Shown piece after piece: positions 36,399 to 44,665 of a stretch of DNA of 64,000 nucleotides. Within the stretch, counting starts at the first letter, position 1; the number at the start of each line of letters is the position of its first letter. A program made the translations under genes and the position numbers. The DNA is from Bacteroides faecium (GTDB lineage: Bacteria > Bacteroidota > Bacteroidia > Bacteroidales > Bacteroidaceae), in the NCBI RefSeq assembly GCF_012113595.1, contig NZ_CP050831.1:6510001-6574000 (forward strand). The letters run 5' to 3'. A model generated the notes under the pieces. The model worked only from the letters and a program-made list of their open reading frames with translations. It ran no database searches and was not told where the DNA came from.

Positions 36399-37859
36399 AT
36401 GGAAAAGAAAAAACTTACTGCTGCGAACGGGCGCCCCATCGCCGACAATCAGAATTCGCAAACTGCAGGTCAACGTGGACCTGTAATGTTACAAGATCCT
36501 TGGCTTATTGAAAAGCTTGCCCATTTTGATCGTGAAGTGATCCCCGAAAGACGTATGCACGCCAAAGGGTCGGGTGCGTACGGTACTTTTACAGTTACTC
36601 ATGACATCACAAAGTACACCCGTGCAGCCATTTTTAGTGAAGTCGGAAAGAAAACAGAATGTTTTGTCCGCTTCTCCACCGTAGCCGGAGAACGCGGAGC
36701 TGCTGACGCCGAACGCGACATCCGTGGTTTTGCCATGAAATTCTACACAGAAGAAGGCAACTGGGATTTGGTTGGTAATAACACTCCTGTATTTTTCTTA
36801 CGTGACCCACTCAAATTTCCGGATTTGAATCATGCTATCAAACGGGATCCTAAAACGAATATGCGTAGCCCGAATAGTAACTGGGATTTCTGGACACTTC
36901 TGCCGGAAGCATTACATCAGGTCACTATCACCATGAGTCCTCGCGGCATTCCTTATTCATACCGTCATATGCACGGATTCGGAAGTCATACTTATAGTTT
37001 TATCAATGCGGATAACCAACGGATTTGGGTTAAGTTCCATCTACGCACCTTGCAGGGTATCAAGAACCTGACCGACCAGGAAGCGGAAGCCATTGTTGCC
37101 AAAGACCGTGAATCCCATCAACGCGACCTTTTCGAGAGTATCGAAAAAGGTGATTATCCGAAATGGTTGTTCCAAATTCAGTTGATGACGGAAGAGGAAG
37201 CAGATAATTATCGCATCAATCCGTTCGACCTCACCAAAGTATGGTCGCATAAAGATTTTCCTTTGCAGGATGTCGGCATACTGGAACTGAACCGTAACCC
37301 GGAAAACTACTTCGCCGAAGTGGAACAGGCTGCTTTCAATCCTATGAATTTTGTAGATGGTATCGGTCTTTCTCCTGACAAAATGTTACAGGGACGTTTG
37401 TTCTCTTATGGTGATGCACAACGTTACCGTCTTGGAGTGAACGCGGAACAAATTCCGGTAAACAAACCTCGTTGCCCTTTCCATGCTTATCATCGTGACG
37501 GAGCTATGCGCGTAGACGGAAACTACGGCGATGCAAAAGGGTATGAACCAAACAGCTACGGAGAATGGCAGGATTCCCCGAATATGAAAGAACCACCTCT
37601 CAAAGTTACCGGTGAAGTTTACAATTATAACGAACGGGAATACGATGATGACTATTATAGCCAGCCGGGTGACTTGTTCCGACTGATGCCGGCAGAAGAA
37701 CAACAATTGTTGTTCGAGAATACAGCCCGCGCTATGGGAGATTCCGAACTGTTCATCAAGCAACGCCACGTACGCAATTGCTATAAGGCTGATCCTGCCT
37801 ACGGAACGGGAGTTGCCAAAGCACTGGGTATTGACTTGCAAGAGGCTTTGAAAGAATAA
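36399..37859 (+). CDS. katB: Monofunctional heme catalase
   Basis: The 486-residue protein is a clade-3 small-subunit catalase. Catalytic H54 is in RRMHAKGSGAYG, N127 in VGNNTPVFF, and the heme-ligand Y337 in RLFSYGDAQRYRLG with R333. It breaks hydrogen peroxide into water and oxygen in the cytosol, protecting this anaerobe during oxygen exposure. A consensus promoter and a half-OxyR-like site precede it, and it has its own terminator, so it is an independent stress gene. Confidence 0.96.
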   Translation: MEKKKLTAANGRPIADNQNSQTAGQRGPVMLQDPWLIEKLAHFDREVIPERRMHAKGSGAYGTFTVTHDITKYTRAAIFSEVGKKTECFVRFSTVAGERGAADAERDIRGFAMKFYTEEGNWDLVGNNTPVFFLRDPLKFPDLNHAIKRDPKTNMRSPNSNWDFWTLLPEALHQVTITMSPRGIPYSYRHMHGFGSHTYSFINADNQRIWVKFHLRTLQGIKNLTDQEAEAIVAKDRESHQRDLFESIEKGDYPKWLFQIQLMTEEEADNYRINPFDLTKVWSHKDFPLQDVGILELNRNPENYFAEVEQAAFNPMNFVDGIGLSPDKMLQGRLFSYGDAQRYRLGVNAEQIPVNKPRCPFHAYHRDGAMRVDGNYGDAKGYEPNSYGEWQDSPNMKEPPLKVTGEVYNYNEREYDDDYYSQPGDLFRLMPAEEQQLLFENTARAMGDSELFIKQRHVRNCYKADPAYGTGVAKALGIDLQEALKE

Positions 37860-37883
37860 AAAATAAAATGATGAATTGAACGA

Positions 37884-37917
37884 AAGACTGTCTTAAGATT
37901 TTAGGACAGTCTTTTTT
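37884..37917 (+). terminator. Terminator of catalase
   Basis: AAGACTGTC and GACAGTCTT pair around a 12-nt loop and are followed by T6, 25 bp after the stop. Confidence 0.9.
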
Positions 37918-37986
37918 GTATTATATTCCCGACAGTTATGTTTCCTCTTTTAACATTCTACAAAAATTGACGTCAACGCTTATAGC

Positions 37987-37994
37987 TATCTTTG
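37987..37994 (+). promoter_or_regulatory. -7 element for the PCMD lipoprotein at 38028
   Basis: TATCTTTG lies 33 bp before the ATG. A partial -33 (ATTG) sits 17 bp upstream, closer than usual. Confidence 0.45.
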
Positions 37995-38027
37995 TAACTT
38001 ATATAATCCCTTAACTCATAACAATAG

Positions 38028-39215
38028 ATGAAACTAAAAAATGTATTCGCCGGAATGATGATATGCCTGGCAATGACTTCCTGCATTCAAGACGAAGGTT
38101 TAAACGTCGAAGCCGCCATAGATGGATGCAACGGCAGTAATATCCAATTATCTACCATCAATACTTACAGTAAAACAGTATCGATTTACGTATCAAAAGC
38201 CACAGATTTATCAGCATTGGAAATCCAGTTCGAACTGCCCGAGGGAGCCGACATAGAACCTGTCGACGCAGCGGCAAACGATCATGCTCCTAAATATGAC
38301 TTTTCAAATTCAAAAGTTCCCGTTACTTCGGAACAGACACTGGAGCAATACCAGCGCAAGTTCAGAGTGACATCCGAAAGCCGCACAACGGAAGCTGTTT
38401 ATATGATTACTGTTATCAAGTCAGAGCTTCCTACGGAGTATCATTTTGAAAATATAGAAGACGGTAATAACAAGTACCATATATTCTATGAATTCAATCT
38501 GCAAAAAGCGGAAATGCTTCAATGGGCAAGTGGTAATCCCGGCTTCAACCTCACCGGTATGGCAAGATCTCCCCTGGATTATATAACTATACAAGCACAG
38601 GGATATATAGGTAAGGGGGCAAAACTGGAAACTAAAAGTACCGGAAGTTTCGGTGCAGGGGTTAGTATGCCTATTGCGGCAGGAAATCTCTTCATCGGTT
38701 CATTTGAAGTCGGCAACGCATTAAAAGACGCAATGAAGGCTACAAAATTCGGTTTTCCCTTCTACAAGCACCCGACACGGATTTCAGGATATTACAAGTT
38801 CAAACCGGGAACTGATTATACTTCCTTTACTTTGGGAACGGATGGAAAGAAAAATTTCTTCATAGATGCCAGCATGAATGGCAAAGATAAGGGGGATATA
38901 TATGCTGTTTTATATGAGGCAGACAATGTAGAGGACTTCCTGGACGGTTACAACTCTTTGAATTCTCCGAAAATAGTATCTCTTGCAAGAATCAAATCAG
39001 AGGATATGAAAGAAACGAGTGAATGGACTTCTTTCGATTTGCCATTTGTACTTCAAAATAGCAAAACAATCAATGACAATATGCTTGCTGCCGGCAAATA
39101 TAAACTTGCCATCGTATTCTCTTCCAGTGTGGAAGGAGCAGCTTTCAAAGGTTCAGTAGGAAGTACATTGTGGATAGATGAAGTGACAATCCATTGCGAA
39201 GAAGACAACGATTAA
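38028..39215 (+). CDS. PCMD-domain surface lipoprotein
   Basis: The 395-residue protein has lipobox MTSC (C19) followed by IQDEG. Residues about 30-130 are a beta-rich domain (DUF5018-like). Residues about 145-390 match the PCMD (putative carbohydrate metabolism) domain: GNLFIGSFEVGNA, HPTRISGYYKFKPG, GDIYAVLYEA, YKLAIVFSSSVEGAAFKGS and TLWIDEVTI. PCMD is a surface domain named for its company with glycan genes, not for a shown reaction. The gene is followed by a small outer-membrane barrel protein, a pairing also seen at 44666-47886. Confidence 0.82.
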   Translation: MKLKNVFAGMMICLAMTSCIQDEGLNVEAAIDGCNGSNIQLSTINTYSKTVSIYVSKATDLSALEIQFELPEGADIEPVDAAANDHAPKYDFSNSKVPVTSEQTLEQYQRKFRVTSESRTTEAVYMITVIKSELPTEYHFENIEDGNNKYHIFYEFNLQKAEMLQWASGNPGFNLTGMARSPLDYITIQAQGYIGKGAKLETKSTGSFGAGVSMPIAAGNLFIGSFEVGNALKDAMKATKFGFPFYKHPTRISGYYKFKPGTDYTSFTLGTDGKKNFFIDASMNGKDKGDIYAVLYEADNVEDFLDGYNSLNSPKIVSLARIKSEDMKETSEWTSFDLPFVLQNSKTINDNMLAAGKYKLAIVFSSSVEGAAFKGSVGSTLWIDEVTIHCEEDND

Positions 39216-39237
39216 TAATTTAAAAAGTAATTTATAT

Positions 39238-40023
39238 ATGAAAAAATATATATTGACTGGTTTAGCTATGTTTTTTTTCGGCATTAGCCAAATCAATGCA
39301 CAATCATCCAATGAACACAAAGGGCTTTTATGGTCTTCACTTCATGGATTAGATTATCAATTCAAAGCGGGCGTGAACATAGGTGGAACAGCCCCTCTCC
39401 CTCTTCCCAAAGAAATCAGAAGCCTTGACAACTACTCTCCCGGACTTGCTATCACCCTGGAAGCTAATATTACCAAATGGATAGACGTGCAAAAAAAGTG
39501 GGGAGTCAGCCTGGGGCTCCGTCTCGACAACAAAAATATGACTACTGAAGCCACAGTAAAGAACTATGGCATGGAGATTTTTAATGAAACAGGTGGAAAG
39601 GTAGAAGGACTTTGGACAGGTGGTGTTAAGACCAAAGTAAAAATGTCCCTTTTGACTGTACCTGTCCTGGCTAACTACAAAATCAGCGACCGGTGGAAAA
39701 TTGTTGCAGGCCCTTATTTCTCATATATGATTGAGAAAGACTTTTCAGGCCATGTTTATGAAGGGCACCTGCGCTCACCGGATGCTACCGGCGACCGGGT
39801 GAATTTCACCGGGGATAATATTGCAACTTATGACTTCTCCGAAGATTTGCGCAAATTCCAATGGGGACTGCAAGTAGGTGGAGAATGGAAAGCTTATAAA
39901 CACTTAAATATACATGCTGACTTGACATGGGGGCTGAACGACATCTTCAAGAAAGATTTCACCACCATTTCATTTGCCATGTATCCTATTTACTTAAATA
40001 TAGGATTTGGTTATTCATTCTAA
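39238..40023 (+). CDS. Outer-membrane beta-barrel protein
   Basis: The 261-residue protein has a signal peptide ending INAQ and alternating strands with aromatic girdles (FKAGVNIGGT, WGVSLGLRLDN, WKIVAGPYFSYMI, FQWGLQVGGEW) and a terminal YLNIGFGYSF, the C-terminal aromatic of an outer-membrane barrel. It fits the OMP_b-brl_2 porin-like family. It lies 22 bp after the PCMD lipoprotein and is probably its partner. Function unknown. Confidence 0.78.
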   Translation: MKKYILTGLAMFFFGISQINAQSSNEHKGLLWSSLHGLDYQFKAGVNIGGTAPLPLPKEIRSLDNYSPGLAITLEANITKWIDVQKKWGVSLGLRLDNKNMTTEATVKNYGMEIFNETGGKVEGLWTGGVKTKVKMSLLTVPVLANYKISDRWKIVAGPYFSYMIEKDFSGHVYEGHLRSPDATGDRVNFTGDNIATYDFSEDLRKFQWGLQVGGEWKAYKHLNIHADLTWGLNDIFKKDFTTISFAMYPIYLNIGFGYSF

Positions 40024-40050
40024 GAAGTAGTCTTCTATACAAGGATATAT

Positions 40051-40099
40051 AAAGAACCGGTGAAGAATCTTGTTATATGATTCTTCGCCGGTTTCTTTA
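40051..40099 (+). terminator. Terminator of the 38028-40023 operon
   Basis: A 19-bp stem, with GAACCGGTGAAGAATC in the left arm and matching GATTCTTCGCCGGTTTC in the right, stands 28 bp after the barrel stop and is followed by TTTA. Confidence 0.8.
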
Positions 40100-40123
40100 T
40101 ATCAGAAGATTACCTTTTCATAA

Positions 40124-40164
40124 AAAGAGGCCGTCTCAATGGAAAATGAGACGGCCTCTTTCTT
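40124..40164. terminator. Bidirectional terminator before the 40185 lipoprotein
   Basis: AAGAGGCCGTCTCA pairs exactly with TGAGACGGCCTCTT around an 8-nt loop, with A and T runs outside. It ends the minus-strand lipoprotein gene and backs up the barrel terminator. Confidence 0.88.
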
Positions 40165-40184
40165 TATCTTTCCTACTCTAATGA

Positions 40185-42218
40185 TTAGAATACAACTTCA
40201 AGATTATCAATATAAAGCACGCTACCCGGTGCACCCGAGAAGTTATCTCCATCCTTACTGGACGAACAAACAACAGCCAACTTATATTTCTTGGAAGCAT
40301 CCCAAGACTTACCGTTCTTATATTCAAAGTTAACATTGAATGCTGTATAAGAAGATTGTTCTCCTGCGTCTTTCACTGAAGCGATTGCCACAATCTTAGG
40401 AGATGTCAACAGGTTAGTTCCATTCAAATGATCGGCAGAATAAGAGTCAACCTCATACAATACCGCATTCATGGCTGGAGCATCTTTCTTCGTGTTATCC
40501 AAAGTCACTTCATGAGCCTTTGACGGATCACCCGGAGTATTGGCTTGATAATAATCCGGTCCGGCAGCATATTTATAATATCCTTTGAAGGATTTCGGTT
40601 CTTTACGACATATATCACCGAAATGGGTACTTTCCAAGGTATTAGCAAGACTTACACTGAATATTCCATTATATACAGAACCCGATGTTACTTTAGGAAC
40701 AGCAGTAAAAAGAACAAACCGTCCCTTTGTATCAGCCGTCTCAAGGCGTGCAGCTTTTCCACTGACAGCATCATCTGTTACAGTCACCAGATAAGCCCCA
40801 TCACGTGGATACAAAGCACTTGTTCCTGTACCATACATCAGTTTAATCCATTTCAATCCCTCATTTGAAGTGACCCATCCACTTCCAGGCTCATAATATT
40901 CCTGATATTTATTGGATTCAGTGCTTGTCGCATTCTTCAATTCCCAATCACCGTCAAAATCGACTTTAAATGAAAATTCTTCAATGATATCATATGTTAT
41001 GGTATACGTTTTTGCAGCCCCCTTTTCCGACTGCACTTTTATCTGTGTTTTTTCACCGGAGAAATCAATAGGAGTTCCTGCTACATAAGCTTCATTATTA
41101 TAAAGTATTGTCGCTCCTTCAGAAACCTCAAAAACAGGAACAAGTTGTTTCAACTGTTCATCCGTTGCAGTCGGGGTGACATAGAACACAACATTCGTAC
41201 TGGAAATTTCAGGCTGGACAGTAATAATACTACTATCGAAAGTCATCTTCAACAAGTCGTTTCCAGTCTTTTGCAGCGGATCAGATACATAGTTATAATT
41301 TACTGTATAAGTTTCTGATTCAAGCGTTATCTTCAAGGACAATACTTTCTCATTCCATGTACCAGATATTGTATATTCAGCCTGCTCCTTATTGCTATCA
41401 GCAACCGTGCCCTTAAATTCTTCAATGGTGAAAGTTCCATCTACGTTCTTTATTAACCGCGTACTTTCTACACCAATATATTGACGGGCTTTAGACGCTG
41501 TCGGCGTACCCAGTTCAGGATTATAAGGAAATGAAAGATAGAATTTAGTGATTGCTATCTTGTTATATCCGGCAGAAGTCAACGTGATGCCGTCTGTCGG
41601 ATATTGCAATGTAAACCCATCGGCCGAATAATCACATGTTAGTCCATTCTCAGAACGCGGATAGAAACCTGCGACTGTAGCAGAATAATCCTTATCATCT
41701 ACCTCTTTAGAAATGCGAGTACCTTCGAATGAAACTGCAATGTCCATATCCTCGACAGGACCGCCCTCTACACTTCCACCTTTTTGGAGTACGCTAATAC
41801 TCAAATTACCTTTTTCATTACTTACTGTTCCCGATACTTTGATAGTCAGATGTCCTAAGACAGCGTGGTTCATCGTAGTTTCTGTTTCCTGCAGGGCAAC
41901 TTGTCCTGCGTCACCACTCAAAGGAATGCCGCTCACTACAATATCACCGACAGAGAAAGTTAGAAATGAGAAGTCTTTCAATGACAATTCCACCTTATCG
42001 GCTCCTTCAGCTTTTACAAAAATTCTCTGAGATATAGCTTCGGGAGTCAGGTTTGTACCATTCATTGATACATTCAGACCACCGTCGTAAGTACCGACCA
42101 CCGCATCTTGAAGCAAAGCATAGTCAGGTCCCGGTTTTTTCGGATCGTCATCACTACAAGCCGCGAACAGGCTTACCAGACAAACCGATACGAACAAATA
42201 CAATAAGTTCTTTTTCAT
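40185..42218 (-). CDS. Calycin-like + PCMD surface lipoprotein
   Basis: The 677-residue protein has lipobox FAAC (C21) followed by SDDDP, an acidic surface-export signal. Residues about 33-165 are a calycin-like beta-barrel domain (VVGTYDGGLNVSMNGT). Residues about 175-310 are a second, related beta domain, and about 318-410 an Ig-like region (VTPTATDEQLKQLVPVFEV). The PCMD domain fills about 415-677 (TYTIT, then LAVVCSSSKDGDNFSG and VLYIDNLEV). The smaller calycin-like lipoprotein upstream (42451) resembles only its first domain. Function unknown. Confidence 0.8.
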   Translation of the reverse strand: MKKNLLYLFVSVCLVSLFAACSDDDPKKPGPDYALLQDAVVGTYDGGLNVSMNGTNLTPEAISQRIFVKAEGADKVELSLKDFSFLTFSVGDIVVSGIPLSGDAGQVALQETETTMNHAVLGHLTIKVSGTVSNEKGNLSISVLQKGGSVEGGPVEDMDIAVSFEGTRISKEVDDKDYSATVAGFYPRSENGLTCDYSADGFTLQYPTDGITLTSAGYNKIAITKFYLSFPYNPELGTPTASKARQYIGVESTRLIKNVDGTFTIEEFKGTVADSNKEQAEYTISGTWNEKVLSLKITLESETYTVNYNYVSDPLQKTGNDLLKMTFDSSIITVQPEISSTNVVFYVTPTATDEQLKQLVPVFEVSEGATILYNNEAYVAGTPIDFSGEKTQIKVQSEKGAAKTYTITYDIIEEFSFKVDFDGDWELKNATSTESNKYQEYYEPGSGWVTSNEGLKWIKLMYGTGTSALYPRDGAYLVTVTDDAVSGKAARLETADTKGRFVLFTAVPKVTSGSVYNGIFSVSLANTLESTHFGDICRKEPKSFKGYYKYAAGPDYYQANTPGDPSKAHEVTLDNTKKDAPAMNAVLYEVDSYSADHLNGTNLLTSPKIVAIASVKDAGEQSSYTAFNVNFEYKNGKSWDASKKYKLAVVCSSSKDGDNFSGAPGSVLYIDNLEVVF

Positions 42219-42380
42219 TAAATGTTCTGTTTAAGTTAATAATAATACAAAAGGAATGCTTGGACCTTATCTGCATAAGATCCATTTTATAAATTAAATA
42301 GTCTATTTTTAAAATTCTCTTGCCACGGGCAAGATGCCGGCATGAAGTAAAAAAAGAATGAATAGTCTAGTTATAATTAG

Positions 42381-42439
42381 AGTTTTCTGCAGATTCCCAT
42401 TAATAAAGTTCAGATATCGCGAGCATCTGCAGAAAAACT
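42381..42439 (-). terminator. Hairpin between two lipoprotein genes
   Basis: AGTTTTCTGCAGAT (42381-42394) pairs with ATCTGCAGAAAAACT (42425-42439) around a 30-nt loop, 12 bp after the stop of the calycin-like gene. A true terminator T-run on the minus strand is short, so an attenuator or processing site is possible. Confidence 0.5.
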
Positions 42440-42450
42440 AGTTCTATATT

Positions 42451-42978
42451 TTATTTTTTCGTTCCAGTATATTGTACACTGACACTTAATAATTCCGTTC
42501 CATCCATGCTTACGCCAACAGCTATCGGCAAACTTAATTTCTTACCATCGACTGTCGCATTTACAATATCCACTTTACAATCAGCAGTTACTTCCACACC
42601 AGGAGCTAATGGGACTTTTACTCCATTCAAATTTTCGGTACCACTAAAAGTCGTTTTTCCGTCCTTTTGTGACAGAATACATTTTCCCACTCTCAAATCA
42701 CCCAGACTCACCGGTATAGAAGTATCACCAAGAGTAACATTCAGATTAAAATCCTTGATAACTACATCTACAGCATCATCACCATTCTTTTCCAAAGACA
42801 GGGATTTAGCCTCATTAGCAACTTCTTCCCCATTTATAGTAGCGACCAAAGTACCACTATATGTACCAGCCACCATTCCCGAAGGAGTAGTATCCTCATC
42901 ATCATCGTCTCCACAAGCTGTAAACAAGCTCATCGAGCCAAGCAACATTGCAAACAAAAAAAATGAAATTCTTTTCAT
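42451..42978 (-). CDS. Calycin-like lipoprotein
   Basis: The 175-residue protein has lipobox LFTAC (C22) and a striking GDDDDED tract after it. The rest is one calycin-like domain: VAGTYSGTLVATINGEE, VVIKDFNLNVTLGD, TSIPVSLGDLRVGK. It resembles the first domain of the 677-residue protein encoded just downstream on the same strand. It may be a binding or scaffold partner. No function known. Confidence 0.78.
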   Translation of the reverse strand: MKRISFFLFAMLLGSMSLFTACGDDDDEDTTPSGMVAGTYSGTLVATINGEEVANEAKSLSLEKNGDDAVDVVIKDFNLNVTLGDTSIPVSLGDLRVGKCILSQKDGKTTFSGTENLNGVKVPLAPGVEVTADCKVDIVNATVDGKKLSLPIAVGVSMDGTELLSVSVQYTGTKK

Positions 42979-43155
42979 AACTTTCTCTTTTAGTTAATGT
43001 TTTTACCTACATAGAGAATACCACTTTTATCCTCTTTGCCTTTTTCTCAAAAGATAGTGCAAAGTAACGGCTATTTACGGAGTGGCACAAGGTCTATTTT
43101 TTTTGTTTTTGTTCTTTTCTTCAACAATCTCATCCTGAATAGAAACAATGAATTG

Positions 43156-43183
43156 CATTTTGTGAACTATAGACACATTTTGT
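43156..43183. repeat. Direct repeat CATTTTGT, 20-bp period, 5' of AraC
   Basis: CATTTTGT starts at 43156 and 43176, about 45-65 bp before the AraC -7 element and between it and the divergent calycin-like gene. A 20-bp spacing puts both on one DNA face, as for AraC-family half sites. Confidence 0.45.
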
Positions 43184-43219
43184 AGAAAAACGGATAGTCG
43201 AAATTTCTATGCTTCAAAC

Positions 43220-43227
43220 TACCTTTG
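43220..43227 (+). promoter_or_regulatory. -7 element for the AraC gene at 43250
   Basis: TACCTTTG lies 23 bp before the AraC ATG. No -33 element was found. Confidence 0.45.
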
Positions 43228-43249
43228 TCGGCATAGCAGCAGAAGTGAG

Positions 43250-44098
43250 ATGAATAAAGAATTACCTAAAATAGATTTACCGGAAGAATGGGTTATCGGC
43301 ACAGGAATCAGTAAGGAACTACTTAGTTTGTACACCAATTTTCCCTGCCGGTTAAAAGCGGAAATTTTCGTATTATGCATGGATGGGGAAATTGAAGCTT
43401 CGGTCAATCTGAGCCGTATCACTGTACGTGCCAATGAGTTCGCTACAATTATGCCGGGAAGTATTCTCCAAATACATAGTGTTCATGGAAAACCTACGCT
43501 CTATTTTGGCGGATTCTCTTCTAAATATCTGGAACAAGCTAATTTTACCCACTCCACCATTGATACCTTATTTGTTACAATGGGCAGACCGATTATTCCA
43601 TTGAAACCGGAAGGAGCCAGACTGTTGGAAGACTATTTTCTGTTCCTGATAAAACTTTATCACTTCTTCGATGGACCAACCCGCAAAGGAATTACCCCGC
43701 ATTTATATAACAATATACATACGGGAATATCTACCATGTACAAGAACCGGCTACAGAACACGAAAGAACATTTGTCGAGAAATGAACAGATCTACAAGAA
43801 TTTCACGCAACTCGTAGTACAGAATTACAGTCAGACACGTAATGTCTCATGGTATGCCGATAAACTAAAAATAGCACATTCCCACCTCTGTACCATAGTA
43901 AAACAAGTGACAGGGAACACATGCATAGAAATCATTTCACGCATGGTTATTATGGATGCTAAATCGCAATTGAAATCCACCGCCTTTTCCATTCAGGAAA
44001 TTTCCGACTCGCTCAACTTTGCCAATATGTCGTTCTTTGGCAAGTATTTTAAGCGATATGTGGGGATGAGCCCGTTGGCATATCGGAATAATGGATAA
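43250..44098 (+). CDS. AraC-family transcriptional regulator
   Basis: The 282-residue protein has the same layout as the regulator at 14665. The N-terminal cupin-like sensor includes EIFVLCMDGEIEASVNLSRI. The C-terminal double helix-turn-helix includes VSWYADKLKIAHSHLCTIVK and FSIQEISDSLNFANMSFFGKYF. It is divergent from the calycin-like lipoprotein with 271 bp between starts and converges on the 44666-53836 operon, so it probably controls one or both. Confidence 0.9.
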   Translation: MNKELPKIDLPEEWVIGTGISKELLSLYTNFPCRLKAEIFVLCMDGEIEASVNLSRITVRANEFATIMPGSILQIHSVHGKPTLYFGGFSSKYLEQANFTHSTIDTLFVTMGRPIIPLKPEGARLLEDYFLFLIKLYHFFDGPTRKGITPHLYNNIHTGISTMYKNRLQNTKEHLSRNEQIYKNFTQLVVQNYSQTRNVSWYADKLKIAHSHLCTIVKQVTGNTCIEIISRMVIMDAKSQLKSTAFSIQEISDSLNFANMSFFGKYFKRYVGMSPLAYRNNG

Positions 44099-44183
44099 TC
44101 GGGAACGCATGAATGTATCAAGGCTATTTCTCCTTTATGCTACTAACCGGACTTCCTTCATTGCCTACTATTACTTCGTTTAA

Positions 44184-44271
44184 CTATAGTTATTCGTAAG
44201 GATAACTATAGTCTCCCTTGCGGATAACTATAGTCAAACGCAAAGTACACTATAGTTATACGAAATAAGAA
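44184..44271. repeat. Array C: four CTATAG units at exact 22-bp period
   Basis: CTATAG starts at 44184, 44206, 44228 and 44250. The core is a perfect 6-bp palindrome, always followed by T and in three of four units preceded by TAA or ATAA. Linkers differ but contain CG-flanked TTAT/GGATAA words in alternating sense. It starts 85 bp 3' of the AraC stop. Confidence 0.92.
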
Positions 44272-44364
44272 TGCCTAATAAAATATATCCTGATAGGCAA
44301 ATGGTGAAAAAGAAATAACTATGTCGGCAGAAATCATTTATTATAATAAAACAGGCAATTTAGT

Positions 44365-44397
44365 TCATTTCTACACCAGTTTGCTCATTTCTACACC
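44365..44397. repeat. Direct repeat TCATTTCTACACC, 20-bp period
   Basis: TCATTTCTACACC starts at 44365 and 44385. The word resembles CATTTTGT ahead of the AraC gene, and the period is the same, 20 bp. It lies between convergent genes, so no target promoter is clear. Confidence 0.7.
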
Positions 44398-44549
44398 TTT
44401 TCACCTATTTCATCCTAGTCCATCGTTGAGTCTTTCACTTACTTAAAACTTGCATTGCAGTCTTTTATTTGTGAAATATACATACAAACATAAAAGTGCT
44501 AAGAAGTATAAACAATAGTTTTATCCTAGCAAAATAAAGTCTGATTTTT

Positions 44550-44629
44550 CCTTTTAAAGGAACACCCTCTTCCTTTAAAAGGAACGGGGCATTGGTTTAA
44601 AACCAAGCCCCCGTTCCTTTTAAACCAAT
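44550..44629. terminator. Nested hairpins at the end of the DUF4493/PCMD operon
   Basis: The main hairpin spans 44577-44620, with arms AAAAGGAACGGGG and CCCCGTTCCTTTT and inner TTGGTTT/AAACCAA (20 of 22 pairs). Smaller palindromes CCTTTTAAAGG (44550-44560) and TCCTTTAAAAGGA (44571-44583) precede it. ATTGGTTT (44591-44598) can pair with either 44600-44607 or AAACCAAT at 44622-44629, so two folds compete. It ends the minus-strand operon. Confidence 0.75.
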
Positions 44630-44665
44630 GAAAGCGTATATTTTCTCTAAGAAAATGATAAAAAA

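Larger units (their letters stand above)
44099..44665. other. Intergenic region, 567 bp, rich in repeats
   Basis: It holds the CTATAG array (44184-44271), a 13-bp direct repeat with 20-bp period (44365-44397), and nested hairpins (44550-44629). The flanking genes converge. No gene was recognised. Confidence 0.7.

Noticed and set aside
36339..36511. In-frame ATG giving a short protein just before catalase
   Set aside because: It overlaps the catalase start in another frame, and the catalase reading frame is certain.
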